A DNA stretch of 64,000 nt from Halomonas beimenensis (GCF_002549795.1 NZ_CP021435.1:2852001-2916000), one strand, 5' to 3'. Counted from the first letter of the stretch, positions 1 to 7,798 are shown. Program-made: numbers and translations. Notes: generated from the letters alone by a model not told the origin.

Positions 1-60
1 CCCGCGATCCACGGCTATCTCTACCCCACCGTCCGGGAGGGGACGTCGCAACGCCTGTGA
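1..60 (+). CDS. C-terminal end of an unidentified protein (partial)
   Basis: Frame 1 is open from the first base to the TGA at 58-60 and reads PAIHGYLYPTVREGTSQRL. Codons are GC-rich at the third position, as in the neighbours, so this looks like the tail of a gene entering from the left. The His-Gly-Tyr-x-Tyr pattern vaguely resembles the C-terminus of beta-carbonic anhydrases, but 19 residues are too few to assign a family. Confidence 0.4.
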   Translation, partial: PAIHGYLYPTVREGTSQRL

Positions 61-171
61 GGTTTTTCATGCCGAGCTGAAACCGTCCGGCGCCTTCTTG
101 CGTATCCAGCAGCACGCCCATCGCCAACCACTTCCACCGATGGGGCGTGCTCGACACTCAAGGAGAGACCG

Positions 172-603
172 ATGATGACCAAGCTCATGGCAAGCGCATT
201 CGTAACCGCCTCCCTGCTCGCCGGCGCCTCCCTGGCCCAGGCCGACATGCACGGCGACATGCACCCGGAGGTCTGGGCCGACGACCAGTCCGTCGCCGAT
301 GGCACCGTGTCCGCCGAGAAGGTCACGGCGAGCCGCAACGGCTGGCTGGTGGTGCACCGCACCGACGAGAGCATGGCCCCCGGCCCCGTGGTCGGGCATG
401 CCCCGCTCAAGGAAGGCGAGAACCGCGACGTGACCGCCATCCTGACCGAGGACGTCAGCGCCGGCGACCACCTGATGCTGATGGTCCACAGCGAGGAAGG
501 CGGCATGGAGACGGGCGTCTTCGAGTACACCCTCGGCGCCTCGAAGGACGGCCCGGTCAAGCGAGACGGCAACCTGGTGATGACCACCATCACCGCGCAG
601 TGA
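172..603 (+). CDS. secreted DUF7282-type protein
   Basis: This is a 143-residue exported protein. The first ~24 residues form a signal peptide (basic start, hydrophobic stretch, cleavage near AQA-DM). The mature part has the pattern VTASRNGWLVVHRTD, then VGHAPLKEGENRDV, a dense beta-strand layout that I associate with the DUF7282 domain of halophiles; its biochemical role is unknown. AAGGAG lies at 160-165, six bases before the ATG at 172 and nine before an adjacent in-frame ATG at 175, so either may be used. The gene stands alone, with a GC-rich hairpin just downstream. The Met/His/Asp-rich mature N-terminus (DMHGDMHPE) could bind metal, but that is a guess. Confidence 0.75.
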   Translation: MMTKLMASAFVTASLLAGASLAQADMHGDMHPEVWADDQSVADGTVSAEKVTASRNGWLVVHRTDESMAPGPVVGHAPLKEGENRDVTAILTEDVSAGDHLMLMVHSEEGGMETGVFEYTLGASKDGPVKRDGNLVMTTITAQ

Positions 604-611
604 CGCCAGAC

Positions 612-634
612 GCGGGGCCGCAACCCGGCCCCGC
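612..634 (+). terminator. hairpin downstream of the DUF7282 gene
   Basis: GCGGGGCC (612-619) pairs with GGCCCCGC (627-634) across a 7-base loop, eleven bases after the stop codon. There is no T-tract, so it is a weak intrinsic terminator candidate. Confidence 0.4.
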
Positions 635-716
635 CCCAGCGCTGCCCGAACCGCCACGGCTCGCCCGGTAACGCCCTCCCCGTCGACAGCGACGGTGCGC
701 CCCCTGCGCCGCCCCC

Positions 717-743
717 TACAGATTTTCCCTGACCTGCCGATAG
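717..743 (+). promoter_or_regulatory. sigma-28 (FliA) promoter of the chemoreceptor gene
   Basis: TACA at 717-720, a spacer of exactly 15 bases, and GCCGATAG at 736-743 match the FliA consensus TAAA-N15-GCCGATAA with two mismatches (one in each element) and the right spacing. It lies about 65 bases upstream of the chemoreceptor start, which is a typical sigma-28 target. Confidence 0.75.
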
Positions 744-807
744 AAAGCTGACCAATCAGTCAACAAAAGAGCAGGCGCCCCGAGAGGGCGCGAGCCAGGG
801 GAAAACC

Positions 808-2721
808 ATGAAGCATCTCACCATCGCCCGAAAGCTGATGCTCGGCATCAGCCTCTGCATGATCCTGATCGTCGGCGGCAGCGCGGCCATCCAGTATCGG
901 CTATTCAGTGAGCTGATCACCGACCGGGTCACCCACGCCGAATTGCCGGCCACGCTCGAGAGCATTCGCAACGACATCGAGACCACCCTGAGCGGGCCGA
1001 TCACCACGGCCCGGGAGCTGGCGAACAACGGCTACCTGCACGACTGGCTGCGCCAGGGGGAATCGCGGGCGCAGACCGAACGCGCCGTGACCTACCTCGA
1101 CCGGCTGCAGCGGCGCACCGGGGCCAACACCGTCTTCTTCGTCTCGGCCCTCAGCGGCGACTACTACACGTCGCAGGGGCGCCAGCGGACGCTGGACCCT
1201 GACGCCGACACCTGGTTCTACGACGTGGTCGACGATGCCGATGGTCCCGACTATCGCCTGGACATCGATTCCGAGGGCGGAGAGCTGAAGGTCTTCATCA
1301 ACCACGTGGTCGAGATCGACGGCGAACGCGTGGGCGTCGCCGGCGTCGGCTATGCCCTGGACACCATGGTCGACACCATCGGCGACTACCGGCTCGGCGA
1401 GACGGGCGCGGTCTTCCTGGCCAGCCGGGACGGCCGTATCAGCGTGCACCCCGACGGCGCGGCCATGGCCGGCCGGCCGATCGAGGAACTGCCCGGCTGG
1501 GAGACCCGGGCCGGCGAGCTGCTGGCCGGGGACGGCTATCGCTACACCACCCTCACCGACCCGGACGGCGCCGAGCAGCTGGTCGCCGCCATCGACGTGC
1601 CCGGCACCGACTGGATCGCCTTCGCCCGGATCCCCCGCGGCGAGTTGTTCGCCGACCTCAACCAGGCGGTGCTGTGGGTCATGCTGATCGTGGCGCTGAT
1701 CCTGCTGGCGAGCCTCGCGGTCCTGGCGTGGCTGCTGCGCGCCCTCTTCCGCCCCATCCGCGGCACCGCGGAGGCCATGCGCGAGATCGCCGAGGGCGAC
1801 GGCGACCTGACCCTGCGGCTGCCCGTGCGCGGCAAGGACGAGGCCAGCGAGCTCGCCATCCAGTTCAACGCCTTCGCGGACAAGATGCACGACGTGCTCG
1901 CCCAGGTGAGGCGCAGCAGCGACGCCGTTCGCCACGCCGCCCAGGAGATCGCCAGCGGCGGCCAGGACATGTCGCGACGCACCGACCAGGCGGCCTCCAG
2001 CCTGCAGCAGACCTCGGCCTCGATGGAACAGATCACCGGCACCGTGGAGAACACCTCGGCGTCGTCGCTCGAGGCGAACCGCCTCTCGCAGTCCGCCGCC
2101 GAGCTGGCCCAAGGCACCGGCGACACCGTCGGCGAGGTGGTCACGACCATGGGCGAGATCCAGCACGCCTCCGCGCGGATCGGCGACATCATCAAGGTCA
2201 TGGACGACATCGCCTTCCAGACCAATCTGCTGGCGCTCAACGCCTCGGTGGAAGCGGCCCGCGCCGGCGAGAGCGGCAAGGGCTTCGCCGTGGTGGCTGG
2301 CGAGGTGCGCCAGCTCGCCACGCGCAGCGCCGAGGCCTCGCGGGACATTCGCGGCCTGATCGAGGCCTCCGGCGAGAAGGTCCAGGGCGGCACCCGGCTG
2401 GTCCGCGACGCCGGCGGCGCCATGCACGAGCTCGTCGAGGTGGTGAACCGCGTCGCGGCCATGCTCGGCGAAATCAGCCACGCCACCACCGAGCAGAGCG
2501 ACGGCATCGGCCAGGTCAACGTCGCCGTGGCCGAGCTCGACCGCATGACCCAGCACAACGCCGCCCTGGCGGAAGAATCCACCTCCGCCGCCGAGCAGCT
2601 GCGCGAGCAGGCCGACCGCCTGGCGGAGCTGGTCGGCAGCTTCAAGCTCAAGGACGCAGGGCAGGAATACGCGCTCAACGACGCACGAGAGGAAAGCGAA
2701 CGCCCCCTGGCACTGGCGTAG
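808..2721 (+). CDS. methyl-accepting chemotaxis protein
   Basis: This 637-residue transmembrane chemoreceptor couples a periplasmic ligand to the CheA/CheW array. TM1 is at about residues 10-30, a ~260-residue dCACHE-like sensor follows, TM2 is at about 289-313, HAMP at about 314-367, and the signalling domain runs to ~620. The hairpin tip is canonical ([21 protein letters not shown], then [15 protein letters not shown]). It belongs to the Tsr/Tar-like length class and has no C-terminal CheR-binding pentapeptide, so it probably relies on another receptor for methylation. AGGGGAA precedes the ATG and a FliA-type promoter lies upstream, which implies expression with the flagellar late genes. 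The ligand cannot be read from sequence. Confidence 0.95.
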   Translation: MKHLTIARKLMLGISLCMILIVGGSAAIQYRLFSELITDRVTHAELPATLESIRNDIETTLSGPITTARELANNGYLHDWLRQGESRAQTERAVTYLDRLQRRTGANTVFFVSALSGDYYTSQGRQRTLDPDADTWFYDVVDDADGPDYRLDIDSEGGELKVFINHVVEIDGERVGVAGVGYALDTMVDTIGDYRLGETGAVFLASRDGRISVHPDGAAMAGRPIEELPGWETRAGELLAGDGYRYTTLTDPDGAEQLVAAIDVPGTDWIAFARIPRGELFADLNQAVLWVMLIVALILLASLAVLAWLLRALFRPIRGTAEAMREIAEGDGDLTLRLPVRGKDEASELAIQFNAFADKMHDVLAQVRRSSDAVRHAAQEIASGGQDMSRRTDQAASSLQQTSASMEQITGTVENTSASSLEANRLSQSAAELAQGTGDTVGEVVTTMGEIQHASARIGDIIKVMDDIAFQTNLLALNASVEAARAGESGKGFAVVAGEVRQLATRSAEASRDIRGLIEASGEKVQGGTRLVRDAGGAMHELVEVVNRVAAMLGEISHATTEQSDGIGQVNVAVAELDRMTQHNAALAEESTSAAEQLREQADRLAELVGSFKLKDAGQEYALNDAREESERPLALA

Positions 2722-2740
2722 ATCGGCCTCGGCGAAACGA

Positions 2741-2774
2741 AATGGGGCCGACCGCCACAGTGGTCGGCCCCATT
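2741..2774 (+). terminator. terminator of the chemoreceptor gene
   Basis: AATGGGGCCGACC (2741-2753) and GGTCGGCCCCATT (2762-2774) form a perfect 13-bp stem with an 8-base loop, 20 bases after the stop. It has A-rich and T-rich flanks within the stem and no separate T-tract. Confidence 0.7.
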
Positions 2775-2824
2775 ATCCGATGCGGTTCGGAGGACAGGCT
2801 GCCGCAACGGCGAGTCAGAGTGTC

Positions 2825-2870
2825 CTGGTGGGCCCAGCAGGACTCGAACCTGCGACCAAGGGATTATGAG
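2825..2870. repeat. attL: 46-bp copy of the tRNA 3' half
   Basis: It is identical over 46 bases to 16242-16287 and diverges immediately outside (2824 c versus t; 2871 a versus t). It carries the T-arm and acceptor 3' strand but no 5' half, so it is a displaced tRNA remnant and not a functional tRNA. Confidence 0.92.
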
Positions 2871-2966
2871 ATACCTCTAATACATTCCAGTATCTCCCAA
2901 TGCCTGACAAATCAGTCCATTACAGAGACAAAACATGGCAGAGCACGCCCGTCAAGTGTCTATTGC

Positions 2967-2989
2967 ATGGACGCCCTATGGACACTATG
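2967..2989. repeat. candidate integrase arm sites, left end
   Basis: ATGGAC occurs at 2967-2972 and again within ATGGACACTATG at 2978-2989, about 100 bases inside attL. A near-identical ATGGACACAATG lies at 16169-16180 inside attR. Short repeats close to both ends are what arm-type integrase sites look like, but the match is short. Confidence 0.3.
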
Positions 2990-3099
2990 CCTTCAACACA
3001 GTGAATTACAAAAGAAGAGACTCAAAATAGCTCAACCTGCCTACTCTTTATATATTTCACACTTGAGCTGACGGTTTTTTTCAGATCCGGCTAAGCTAA

Positions 3100-3663
3100 T
3101 CATAGCTTTCTCAACCTTCTTTTCCCTACTTTCCTTTTCTCCCCCCGATAACTCTTCTCACTATTCCCACCCTTCGACTTACCCTCTTTTATTTTATAGA
3201 CCTCATGATCAAGAGTTATGTCATACAAAGAGGTTATCAACCCAAAACATCCGACAGTAAAACCAAACTTATTGACTAAAGCCATTAAATTAAAAAAGGT
3301 TTCTCCAGCAAAAAAATAAACCCACCCTAAAAAATAATCCTGGGGATCCTCCATTGGGTCAAACCTATAATCAATATACAGATAAAAAGCACAAATATAC
3401 AACAGGCTAAAACCACTCACCAACGATCTTAAATTTTTCGCCCCCTTAGTAAAAACAGTTGTAGCCATAACCACAGTCAAAGGAACCAACATGTTTTTTT
3501 CAAAAATATCATTAACAAGCTGGCCAACACTATTTGAAACCAAGCTAGACAAGGCTATGAGCTCCAAAATTAACAAAATGACCAGAACAAAAATCAAGGA
3601 CAAGAAGCAAAACTTTGAAAACATTCTTGAAAAACTTTTTAATAAGTTAATAAAACCCACCAT
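3100..3663 (-). CDS. hypothetical membrane protein, AT-rich inovirus cargo
   Basis: I do not recognise this protein. I start it at the ATG at 3663 (187 residues) because GGAGG lies seven bases upstream; an in-frame GTG at 3723 would add 20 residues. It has a hydrophobic segment at about residues 20-40 and further ones at about 58-72, 83-96 and 125-150. The C-terminus is strongly basic (many Lys/Arg), so several membrane spans are followed by a cationic cytoplasmic tail. Base composition is clearly AT-richer than the phage core and the host. It is the element gene nearest attL and shares orientation with the next two genes. The position fits phage cargo such as superinfection exclusion or defence, which is inference only. 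Confidence 0.7.
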   Translation of the reverse strand: MVGFINLLKSFSRMFSKFCFLSLIFVLVILLILELIALSSLVSNSVGQLVNDIFEKNMLVPLTVVMATTVFTKGAKNLRSLVSGFSLLYICAFYLYIDYRFDPMEDPQDYFLGWVYFFAGETFFNLMALVNKFGFTVGCFGLITSLYDITLDHEVYKIKEGKSKGGNSEKSYRGEKRKVGKRRLRKL

Positions 3664-3874
3664 CCTTGGCACCTCCAAACAATGCAGAAAGGATTTTGAA
3701 GGCGAGAGGAAGCATGCCGACACCTGCCTTCACCTAGAAAAATCAGAATCTTGAAAGCGCCAAACCTACCAATGCCCGCCTACATAGGGCATCTCGGTTG
3801 ACGCTTTGTTGACACGCTCACTCTAGACCTTTCTAAAACTTAGGTCAGCACAGACCAACCTGCCACTTTTGTCG

Positions 3875-4876
3875 TCAACTAAAATTCAGGGCCACAAAAA
3901 TCCCTGCTGAGATATTGAATGCCAAGGACACAAGAGCAGAAAAAACAAACTTAGAAAACACCTTTTTGTTAGACCTCCTAATTACATCAAGCCTATTTCG
4001 ATCACCACTCGTTAGCTGAAAAACAGAATAAGCACCATGCTCCTTAATAGAAGAAAACGCTCTTCTAGCTAGCAAGTTTGAAATCTTTACGATAACTGTA
4101 AAAGCCATCAAACTAAAAACCAACCAGGTCATAACCTCAATGGAAGTCCCTATAGTTAGCGAAGCAGAATAGTCCTTATCATCAAACATGGACTTCAGGT
4201 ACGCAACCGAAGCAAAAGGAAAAATAACAGGCGTAGAGTAGTCGACAAGCATTGCAATCTTTCTTTTATGCCTATCCAATAAGTCATGAAATCCAGATCT
4301 TGACTCAGGCACTGGCAATGCCGCATTCCATTTGTCAACGACTGCCATTAGCTCTTCACTAACAACACTATTTATGAAGTCAACCCTGCAAAAAACAGGC
4401 GCAAACTTAACTTCGGCCTCATCACTTTCCTCAGGATTCTTTGAAAACATAGCCTGAAGAACTTCTAATGGCTTGGCACTCGCACAAAGCTTAACTGTTA
4501 ATGTATGCTGCTGAGGGAGTTCATAACCCTGGACATTAAGCAAAAACTGCCACTTGAGCCTTACTTCTTTAGTGACCTTTGAGCGACTCCAATTATATGA
4601 CTCAAACTCAGCCCAGCCGCCAAACTCTGTTGTTGTCTTATCGTCAAAAACTAGTGCCGCTGATGCCACTAAGGACTCTTGATGATGAGCTCTCAGCTTC
4701 TCCTGAACCCTTTCATTTAATTCATAAATATCTTCAGGGCGAATACAGACTGGCCTAGTAAACATCTGATGATTACTATCAGGCTTCCCAACCATCAAAT
4801 GGAACATTGACCTGACGGTATCTTTATCCGCTTTTGCTACAAGCCCTTTACCCTGTTCATCACCAACAATATTCAT
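3875..4876 (-). CDS. hypothetical protein with C-terminal membrane segments, AT-rich inovirus cargo
   Basis: This 333-residue protein is not recognised. ATG at 4876 is preferred to the adjacent ATG at 4879 because GGGAGG ends four bases upstream of the former and only one base from the latter. Residues 1-205 look soluble and rich in beta strand (for example AALVFDDKTTTEFGGWAEF and KWQFLLNVQGYEL). Residues ~215-330 hold three or so hydrophobic segments (VDYSTPVIFPFASVAYL, EVMTWLVFSLMAFTVIV, KFVFSALVSLAFNISAGIF). A cytosolic sensor or effector domain tethered to the membrane is a reasonable reading. It lies upstream of the other AT-rich membrane gene in the same orientation, 211 bases apart, so the two may act together. 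Confidence 0.7.
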   Translation of the reverse strand: MNIVGDEQGKGLVAKADKDTVRSMFHLMVGKPDSNHQMFTRPVCIRPEDIYELNERVQEKLRAHHQESLVASAALVFDDKTTTEFGGWAEFESYNWSRSKVTKEVRLKWQFLLNVQGYELPQQHTLTVKLCASAKPLEVLQAMFSKNPEESDEAEVKFAPVFCRVDFINSVVSEELMAVVDKWNAALPVPESRSGFHDLLDRHKRKIAMLVDYSTPVIFPFASVAYLKSMFDDKDYSASLTIGTSIEVMTWLVFSLMAFTVIVKISNLLARRAFSSIKEHGAYSVFQLTSGDRNRLDVIRRSNKKVFSKFVFSALVSLAFNISAGIFVALNFS

Positions 4877-5042
4877 CATGCCTCCCTGCGCCCATTAAAC
4901 AGTTCAAATCACTTAGAATCTCGAGAGATTACCCGAGGCTTTATACATTGATCCTTATAACACTACAACGTGCTTTTTATTGATGTTGAAACAACCTCCT
5001 CCGCCCGCTTGTGCCCATCCTTCAATTCATTACCATCATCCA

Positions 5043-5354
5043 TCACAACAAACCAGTGGCAGACAACACTTTCCGCGTTGCCTCATAAGGTACAAAAAGA
5101 AGATCTGCATTAAGATGCAAGATGACCAAAACCGTCCAGAACGCTACCAAGCCTCCCGCCAAAAAAGCGAAAAGAAACTTCCATTGTTGACGGGCCACAT
5201 CAGGACGAACGTGCCAGTCATTCGGAGGCTTGCCGGATATTTGGCTGTCTTTTCTTCTGAATTCCTTGGGGCGATAGTGAGTATCTTTTTTACTGAACTT
5301 GTTTTCTCGACGCTTACGGTCTTCCCAGTAGTAGTCCCGATCCTCCATCCCCAT
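5043..5354 (-). CDS. hypothetical single-span membrane protein
   Basis: I start this 103-residue protein at the ATG at 5354 because GGAGGG lies seven bases upstream; an in-frame GTG at 5369 is weaker. The N-terminal half is highly charged with a DRDYYWEDRKRRE motif. One hydrophobic segment follows at about residues 62-82 (WKFLFAFLAGGLVAFWTVLVI), then a short tail. Small charged one-span proteins of this kind occur on mobile elements, but I cannot name a family. It sits between the AT-rich genes and the repressor, on the same strand, and may be co-transcribed with them. Confidence 0.6.
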   Translation of the reverse strand: MGMEDRDYYWEDRKRRENKFSKKDTHYRPKEFRRKDSQISGKPPNDWHVRPDVARQQWKFLFAFLAGGLVAFWTVLVILHLNADLLFVPYEATRKVLSATGLL

Positions 5355-5448
5355 CACGATTCCCTCCACACTTCCCTGCGTTGCTCAAGGCCGACCTCCT
5401 ATCCTTGGAGCCTGCCGCCCTGGTACCACCTTGCCGCTGCCTTCCTGG

Positions 5449-5745
5449 CTAGTCGGTATCCGTCCCTGTCTGCTTGAGCGTCTTCCGCGCCTTCTCAATC
5501 TCCGGGCTGATCTGCCCAGCATCCTCAATCACCTGATCGTTCATCAGCCACATCGTGTACTGCGGGAACGTGTTCGTTACCTGCATAAGCACCTTGCCAG
5601 ATGGGGAGTTTTTCCCCTGCTCCAGCCGAATGAGGGTGTTCTTCGGGATACCCGTCAAGTCGCTGAACTCCTGGCGCCCCATGCCCTCGGCCTCTCGCAG
5701 GGCACGGATTTTTTCGCCAATCACGCTTGACGCCTCACCATCCAT
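5449..5745 (-). CDS. XRE/Cro-CI-type repressor
   Basis: This 98-residue DNA-binding protein has an HTH_3 domain at about residues 7-60 (IGEKIRALREAEGMGRQEFS, then LTGIPKNTLIRLEQGK), followed by a short tail. I use the ATG at 5745 because GGTGAG lies seven bases upstream; a GTG at 5757 is possible. It is divergent from the excisionase gene with about 107 bases between, a typical lysogeny switch: it probably represses the phage-production arm and its own gene. The repeats in the shared intergenic region are the likely operators. Confidence 0.85.
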   Translation of the reverse strand: MDGEASSVIGEKIRALREAEGMGRQEFSDLTGIPKNTLIRLEQGKNSPSGKVLMQVTNTFPQYTMWLMNDQVIEDAGQISPEIEKARKTLKQTGTDTD

Positions 5746-5783
5746 GACTATACTCACCCATGACTACTGTGATCATTCGTGAT
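5742..5783. promoter_or_regulatory. candidate operators of the element's repressor
   Basis: CCATGACTA occurs at 5742-5750 and again at 5758-5766 (16-base period). GTGAT occurs at 5769-5773 and 5779-5783 (10-base period, one helical turn). Repeats phased like this between a repressor and a divergently transcribed excisionase fit operator sites, and the first overlaps the repressor start. This is inference from position and repetition. Confidence 0.45.
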
Positions 5784-5852
5784 TACCCTACAGATTACCT
5801 GTACACCAGACCACTTGAAGCCTAACACAGGCAACCAAAGGCAGGTGACGAC

Positions 5853-6059
5853 ATGGAAGACACACAAGCGCCCCAGGTCCCGGCAAACGTGCCCCTGATG
5901 ACCATCGAGCGTTTCGCCGAGCTCTCCGGCCTCGAACAAGGGGTGGTCTACGGCCACATCCGTAACGGTCACCTGCCCGCCGTGAAGGTCGGCAAATACC
6001 GCATGATCAACATTGCCCTGCTGCAACGGCAGTGCCTCCAGCAGGAGGACTGGGCATGA
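5853..6059 (+). CDS. excisionase / HTH_17 MerR-like regulator
   Basis: This 68-residue winged-helix protein has the core LMTIERFAELSGLEQGVVYG followed by HIRNGHLPAVKVGKYRMINI, the usual form of small Xis/AlpA-like DNA-bending proteins. AGGTGA precedes the ATG. It is the first gene of the rightward arm, so it may both direct excision with the integrase and activate the arm. The next reading frame overlaps its stop by four bases (ATGA), indicating translational coupling. Confidence 0.8.
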   Translation: MEDTQAPQVPANVPLMTIERFAELSGLEQGVVYGHIRNGHLPAVKVGKYRMINIALLQRQCLQQEDWA

Positions 6060-6658
6060 TCACCTTCCGCACCGTCACCGACTCCCTGGGCACCGTCACC
6101 TTCTTCCAGGTCGAGGGCCGCGAAGCCGGCTACATCGACCAGAACCGCCATACCGGCACCTGGACCGTCTTCTTCGCCGACATGGCCGACGCCCCCGCTG
6201 GCGTCTTCCTGGAGCGCTCCACCGCCCCCGGCAGCCAGGGCGTGTTCGCCCCCGGCCTCACCTCTCGCGTAGCCGCCCTGGTCATTGTCCGCCGAGCCTA
6301 TGCCGCCACACGCAAGGCTGTGCCGGTTCGCGCATCAGCCTCTCGTCCGGCCACTGGCCTGTGCTTTTTCGCGCATCACCTCACGCCCGTTTCCTCCCGT
6401 AGCGTCCCCGCGCCTTTGGCCCGCGACGTCGCCCCGCCGCTCCTGCCCTGTCCCGCGCCTGGGGCGACCGAGCGGGCCGCTTTTTTCGACGCTGCCTCGA
6501 TCCCTGCCTCACCGGGGTTATGCCCTGGTGGGAACACACCGTCCCAGCGCCCCTCCCCGGCTGCGAACCGACACGAATCTCCGATTCGTGAGGGTCGTAG
6601 CCCGACAACCGAAGGGCGTCAGTGCCTGATCCACCCCCACCCGAGGAACACCCCATGA
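6056..6658 (+). CDS. hypothetical inovirus early protein; 3' half of the frame doubtful
   Basis: The ATG at 6056 overlaps the excisionase stop (ATGA). Codons up to about 6300 have the strong third-position G/C of a real gene (MITFRTVTDSLGTVTFFQVE onward, about 85 residues). After that the frame stays open to 6658 but loses codon bias, turns Pro/Arg/Ser-rich and runs through a long hairpin with a T-tract (6418-6486). Either the protein really is 200 residues, or a frameshift or lost stop makes it read into intergenic DNA. No family recognised. Confidence 0.5.
   Translation: MITFRTVTDSLGTVTFFQVEGREAGYIDQNRHTGTWTVFFADMADAPAGVFLERSTAPGSQGVFAPGLTSRVAALVIVRRAYAATRKAVPVRASASRPATGLCFFAHHLTPVSSRSVPAPLARDVAPPLLPCPAPGATERAAFFDAASIPASPGLCPGGNTPSQRPSPAANRHESPIREGRSPTTEGRQCLIHPHPRNTP
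6327..6378. repeat. short direct repeat in the structured early region
   Basis: TTCGCGCATCA occurs at 6327-6337 and 6368-6378, 41 bases apart, with GGCCACTGGCC and a T-run between them. It lies where the upstream frame stops looking like coding sequence, so it may be a regulatory or replication element. No known motif matched. Confidence 0.35.
6418..6486 (+). terminator. long interrupted hairpin with T-tract
   Basis: GGCCCGC (6418-6424) pairs with GCGGGCC (6472-6478), and inside it GTCGCCCC (6428-6435) pairs with GGGGCGAC (6461-6468). The two stems are separated by a 3x3 internal loop, with a 25-base apical loop. GC and six Ts follow (6481-6486). This works as an intrinsic terminator on paper; in a filamentous phage a long intergenic hairpin could also be the packaging signal or part of an origin. 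Confidence 0.55.
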
Positions 6659-6873
6659 CCACTGCCACCGGCAAGAAACAGTCGATCCGCGTGTTCCTGG
6701 ACGCCGCCGACTACGGCCGCTACCTCGTCCAGGCCGGCACGCACCAGGTCACCCCCTCCGCCCTGGGCGAGCTGCTCATCCAGGACGGCCTCGACCGTCT
6801 CGAACGCGGCGACCTCCACGCCCTGGGCCTGGGCACCGACCGGCCCGCCTCCCAAGGCTCGGGAGCCTGCTGA
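6655..6873 (+). CDS. small ribbon-helix-helix-like protein
   Basis: This 72-residue protein starts at the ATG at 6655, with CGAGGA nine to ten bases upstream; an in-frame ATG at 6622 has no good ribosome-binding site. Residues ~7-45 (KKQSIRVFLDAADYGRYLVQ, then SALGELLIQDGLDRLE) fit a short strand followed by two helices, as in ribbon-helix-helix DNA-binding proteins. The match is by eye. Its stop overlaps the next start (TGATG). It may regulate the phage genes. Confidence 0.55.
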   Translation: MTTATGKKQSIRVFLDAADYGRYLVQAGTHQVTPSALGELLIQDGLDRLERGDLHALGLGTDRPASQGSGAC

Positions 6874-7256
6874 TGTTGTCCCCTGCCCGTCACCCGTCGC
6901 CCATCGGTCGCACGGCTCCCCGAGTCGGCGTCCTGGGCCCCGTCAAGGGCGAGGGGGCGAGCGCAGCGAGCGCCCTTGACGGGGGCCACGGCGGCGACTG
7001 CCGTGCGGCTCGACCGAGGGGCAGGGTGGCGCGGCAGGGGGACCCCTGCCCGGAGCCCCGAGCCTTGAGGGAGCGGGCCTGCCGCTGCCTCCACGGCCGG
7101 GACCTGGGCAAGGCGGCGCTCCTCTACCGCCTTGCCGAGTACCACAGCCGGGAGATCGAGGGCGACTCTCCCTTCACCACCGAGCTAGCGGCTCTCGCTG
7201 AGCATTGCGAACAGCTCATCAGCCACGCAGCCACGACAGGAAGGACCACACCATGA
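6873..7256 (+). CDS. hypothetical small inovirus protein; start uncertain
   Basis: The frame opens with an ATG overlapping the previous stop, but its first ~60 codons run through two strong hairpins (6936-6987 and 7033-7050) and read as Gly/Arg/Pro-rich, non-protein-like sequence. The last ~60 residues look real (DLGKAALLYRLAEYHSREIE, then TELAALAEHCEQLI; two amphipathic helices). A TTG near 7063 would give only that part. The true product may thus be a ~63-residue protein preceded by structured non-coding DNA. Its stop overlaps the start of the ssDNA-binding protein gene. Confidence 0.45.
   Translation: MLSPARHPSPIGRTAPRVGVLGPVKGEGASAASALDGGHGGDCRAARPRGRVARQGDPCPEPRALRERACRCLHGRDLGKAALLYRLAEYHSREIEGDSPFTTELAALAEHCEQLISHAATTGRTTP
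6936..6987. other. long stable hairpin: packaging-signal or origin candidate
   Basis: GGCCCCGTCAAGGGCG (6936-6951) is complementary to 6971-6987 over 16 bp with one bulged G. The 19-base loop contains two GCGAGCGC-like halves. A second hairpin follows at 7033-7050 (GGCAGGGG / CCCCTGCC). Filamentous phages carry a packaging hairpin and the origin in intergenic DNA; this strength of structure is otherwise unusual here. Confidence 0.45.
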
Positions 7257-7582
7257 TCAACACCATCCAAGCCCGCGTCATCGGCGCCATGCGCTACTCC
7301 ATGGACAACGGCGTCAAGGGCGCCAAGCTCACCGTCATGAACGAGGCCGACGCCAGCAACGAGAACCGCGTCGGCTACGAGGTCGCCACCATCTCGGCCC
7401 CCTACGAGATCCTCGACCAGATCCGCCCCTACGCCGCGCACATGCCGTGCAACCTCGAGATCGACGCCGAGATGAGGACCACCGGCGGCAAGATCACCAT
7501 GCACGCCATCGCCGTGCGCAAGCCCTCCACCGCTCAGGCCACCGCCCCCGCGTCTGAGCCCAAGCAGGCCGCCAAGTCATGA
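7253..7582 (+). CDS. inovirus single-stranded DNA-binding protein (gpV-like)
   Basis: This 109-residue protein would coat phage ssDNA in the cytoplasm before assembly at the membrane. It is compact and beta-rich (IQARVIGAMRYSMDNGVKGA, then YEVATISAPYEIL) with an Ala/Pro/Lys-rich disordered tail, as in helix-destabilising proteins of Pf1-type phages. The ATG at 7253 follows AGGAAGG and overlaps the preceding stop. Its position just before the coat genes is the standard inovirus order, which supports the call as much as the sequence does. Confidence 0.75.
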   Translation: MINTIQARVIGAMRYSMDNGVKGAKLTVMNEADASNENRVGYEVATISAPYEILDQIRPYAAHMPCNLEIDAEMRTTGGKITMHAIAVRKPSTAQATAPASEPKQAAKS

Positions 7583-7794
7583 AGGTGCAGGTCTGCCGCG
7601 ACTTCGACCCCGACCTGGGCTCCTGCCGTGAGCCCCTGGAATGGGTCGACGCCGCCGAACTCGTCGAGGCTGGCACCCAGCCTTGGCTGAGTGTCGAGGA
7701 CGCCATCACGGTCGCCCTCGCCATCGGCATGGTCTGGGCCGCCGCCTGGGCCATCCGTGCCATCGCCCAGCAACTCCACTCCTACATGAGGTAA
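7579..7794 (+). CDS. small inovirus membrane protein, possible minor coat protein
   Basis: This 71-residue protein overlaps the ssDNA-binding protein gene by four bases (ATGA). The N-terminal 37 residues are polar (two Cys, acidic WVDAAELVEAG), followed by one hydrophobic helix at about 40-62 (ITVALAIGMVWAAAWAIRAIA). Genes of this size and layout between the ssDNA-binding and coat genes are common in inoviruses and may correspond to pVII/pIX-type minor coat proteins. The exact role is not established. Confidence 0.6.
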   Translation: MKVQVCRDFDPDLGSCREPLEWVDAAELVEAGTQPWLSVEDAITVALAIGMVWAAAWAIRAIAQQLHSYMR

Positions 7795-7798
7795 TGCC

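Noticed and set aside
901..2556. 551-codon antisense frame within the chemoreceptor gene
   Set aside because: High-GC shadow of a clearly coding opposite strand; composition is Gly/Val/His-rich with no domain.
2825..2870. A second tRNA gene at attL
   Set aside because: Only the 3' half is present; it is the displaced attachment copy.
6285..6629. 114-codon frame in the inovirus early region
   Set aside because: Crosses the long hairpin and T-tract, and is rich in Arg/Pro with no codon bias.
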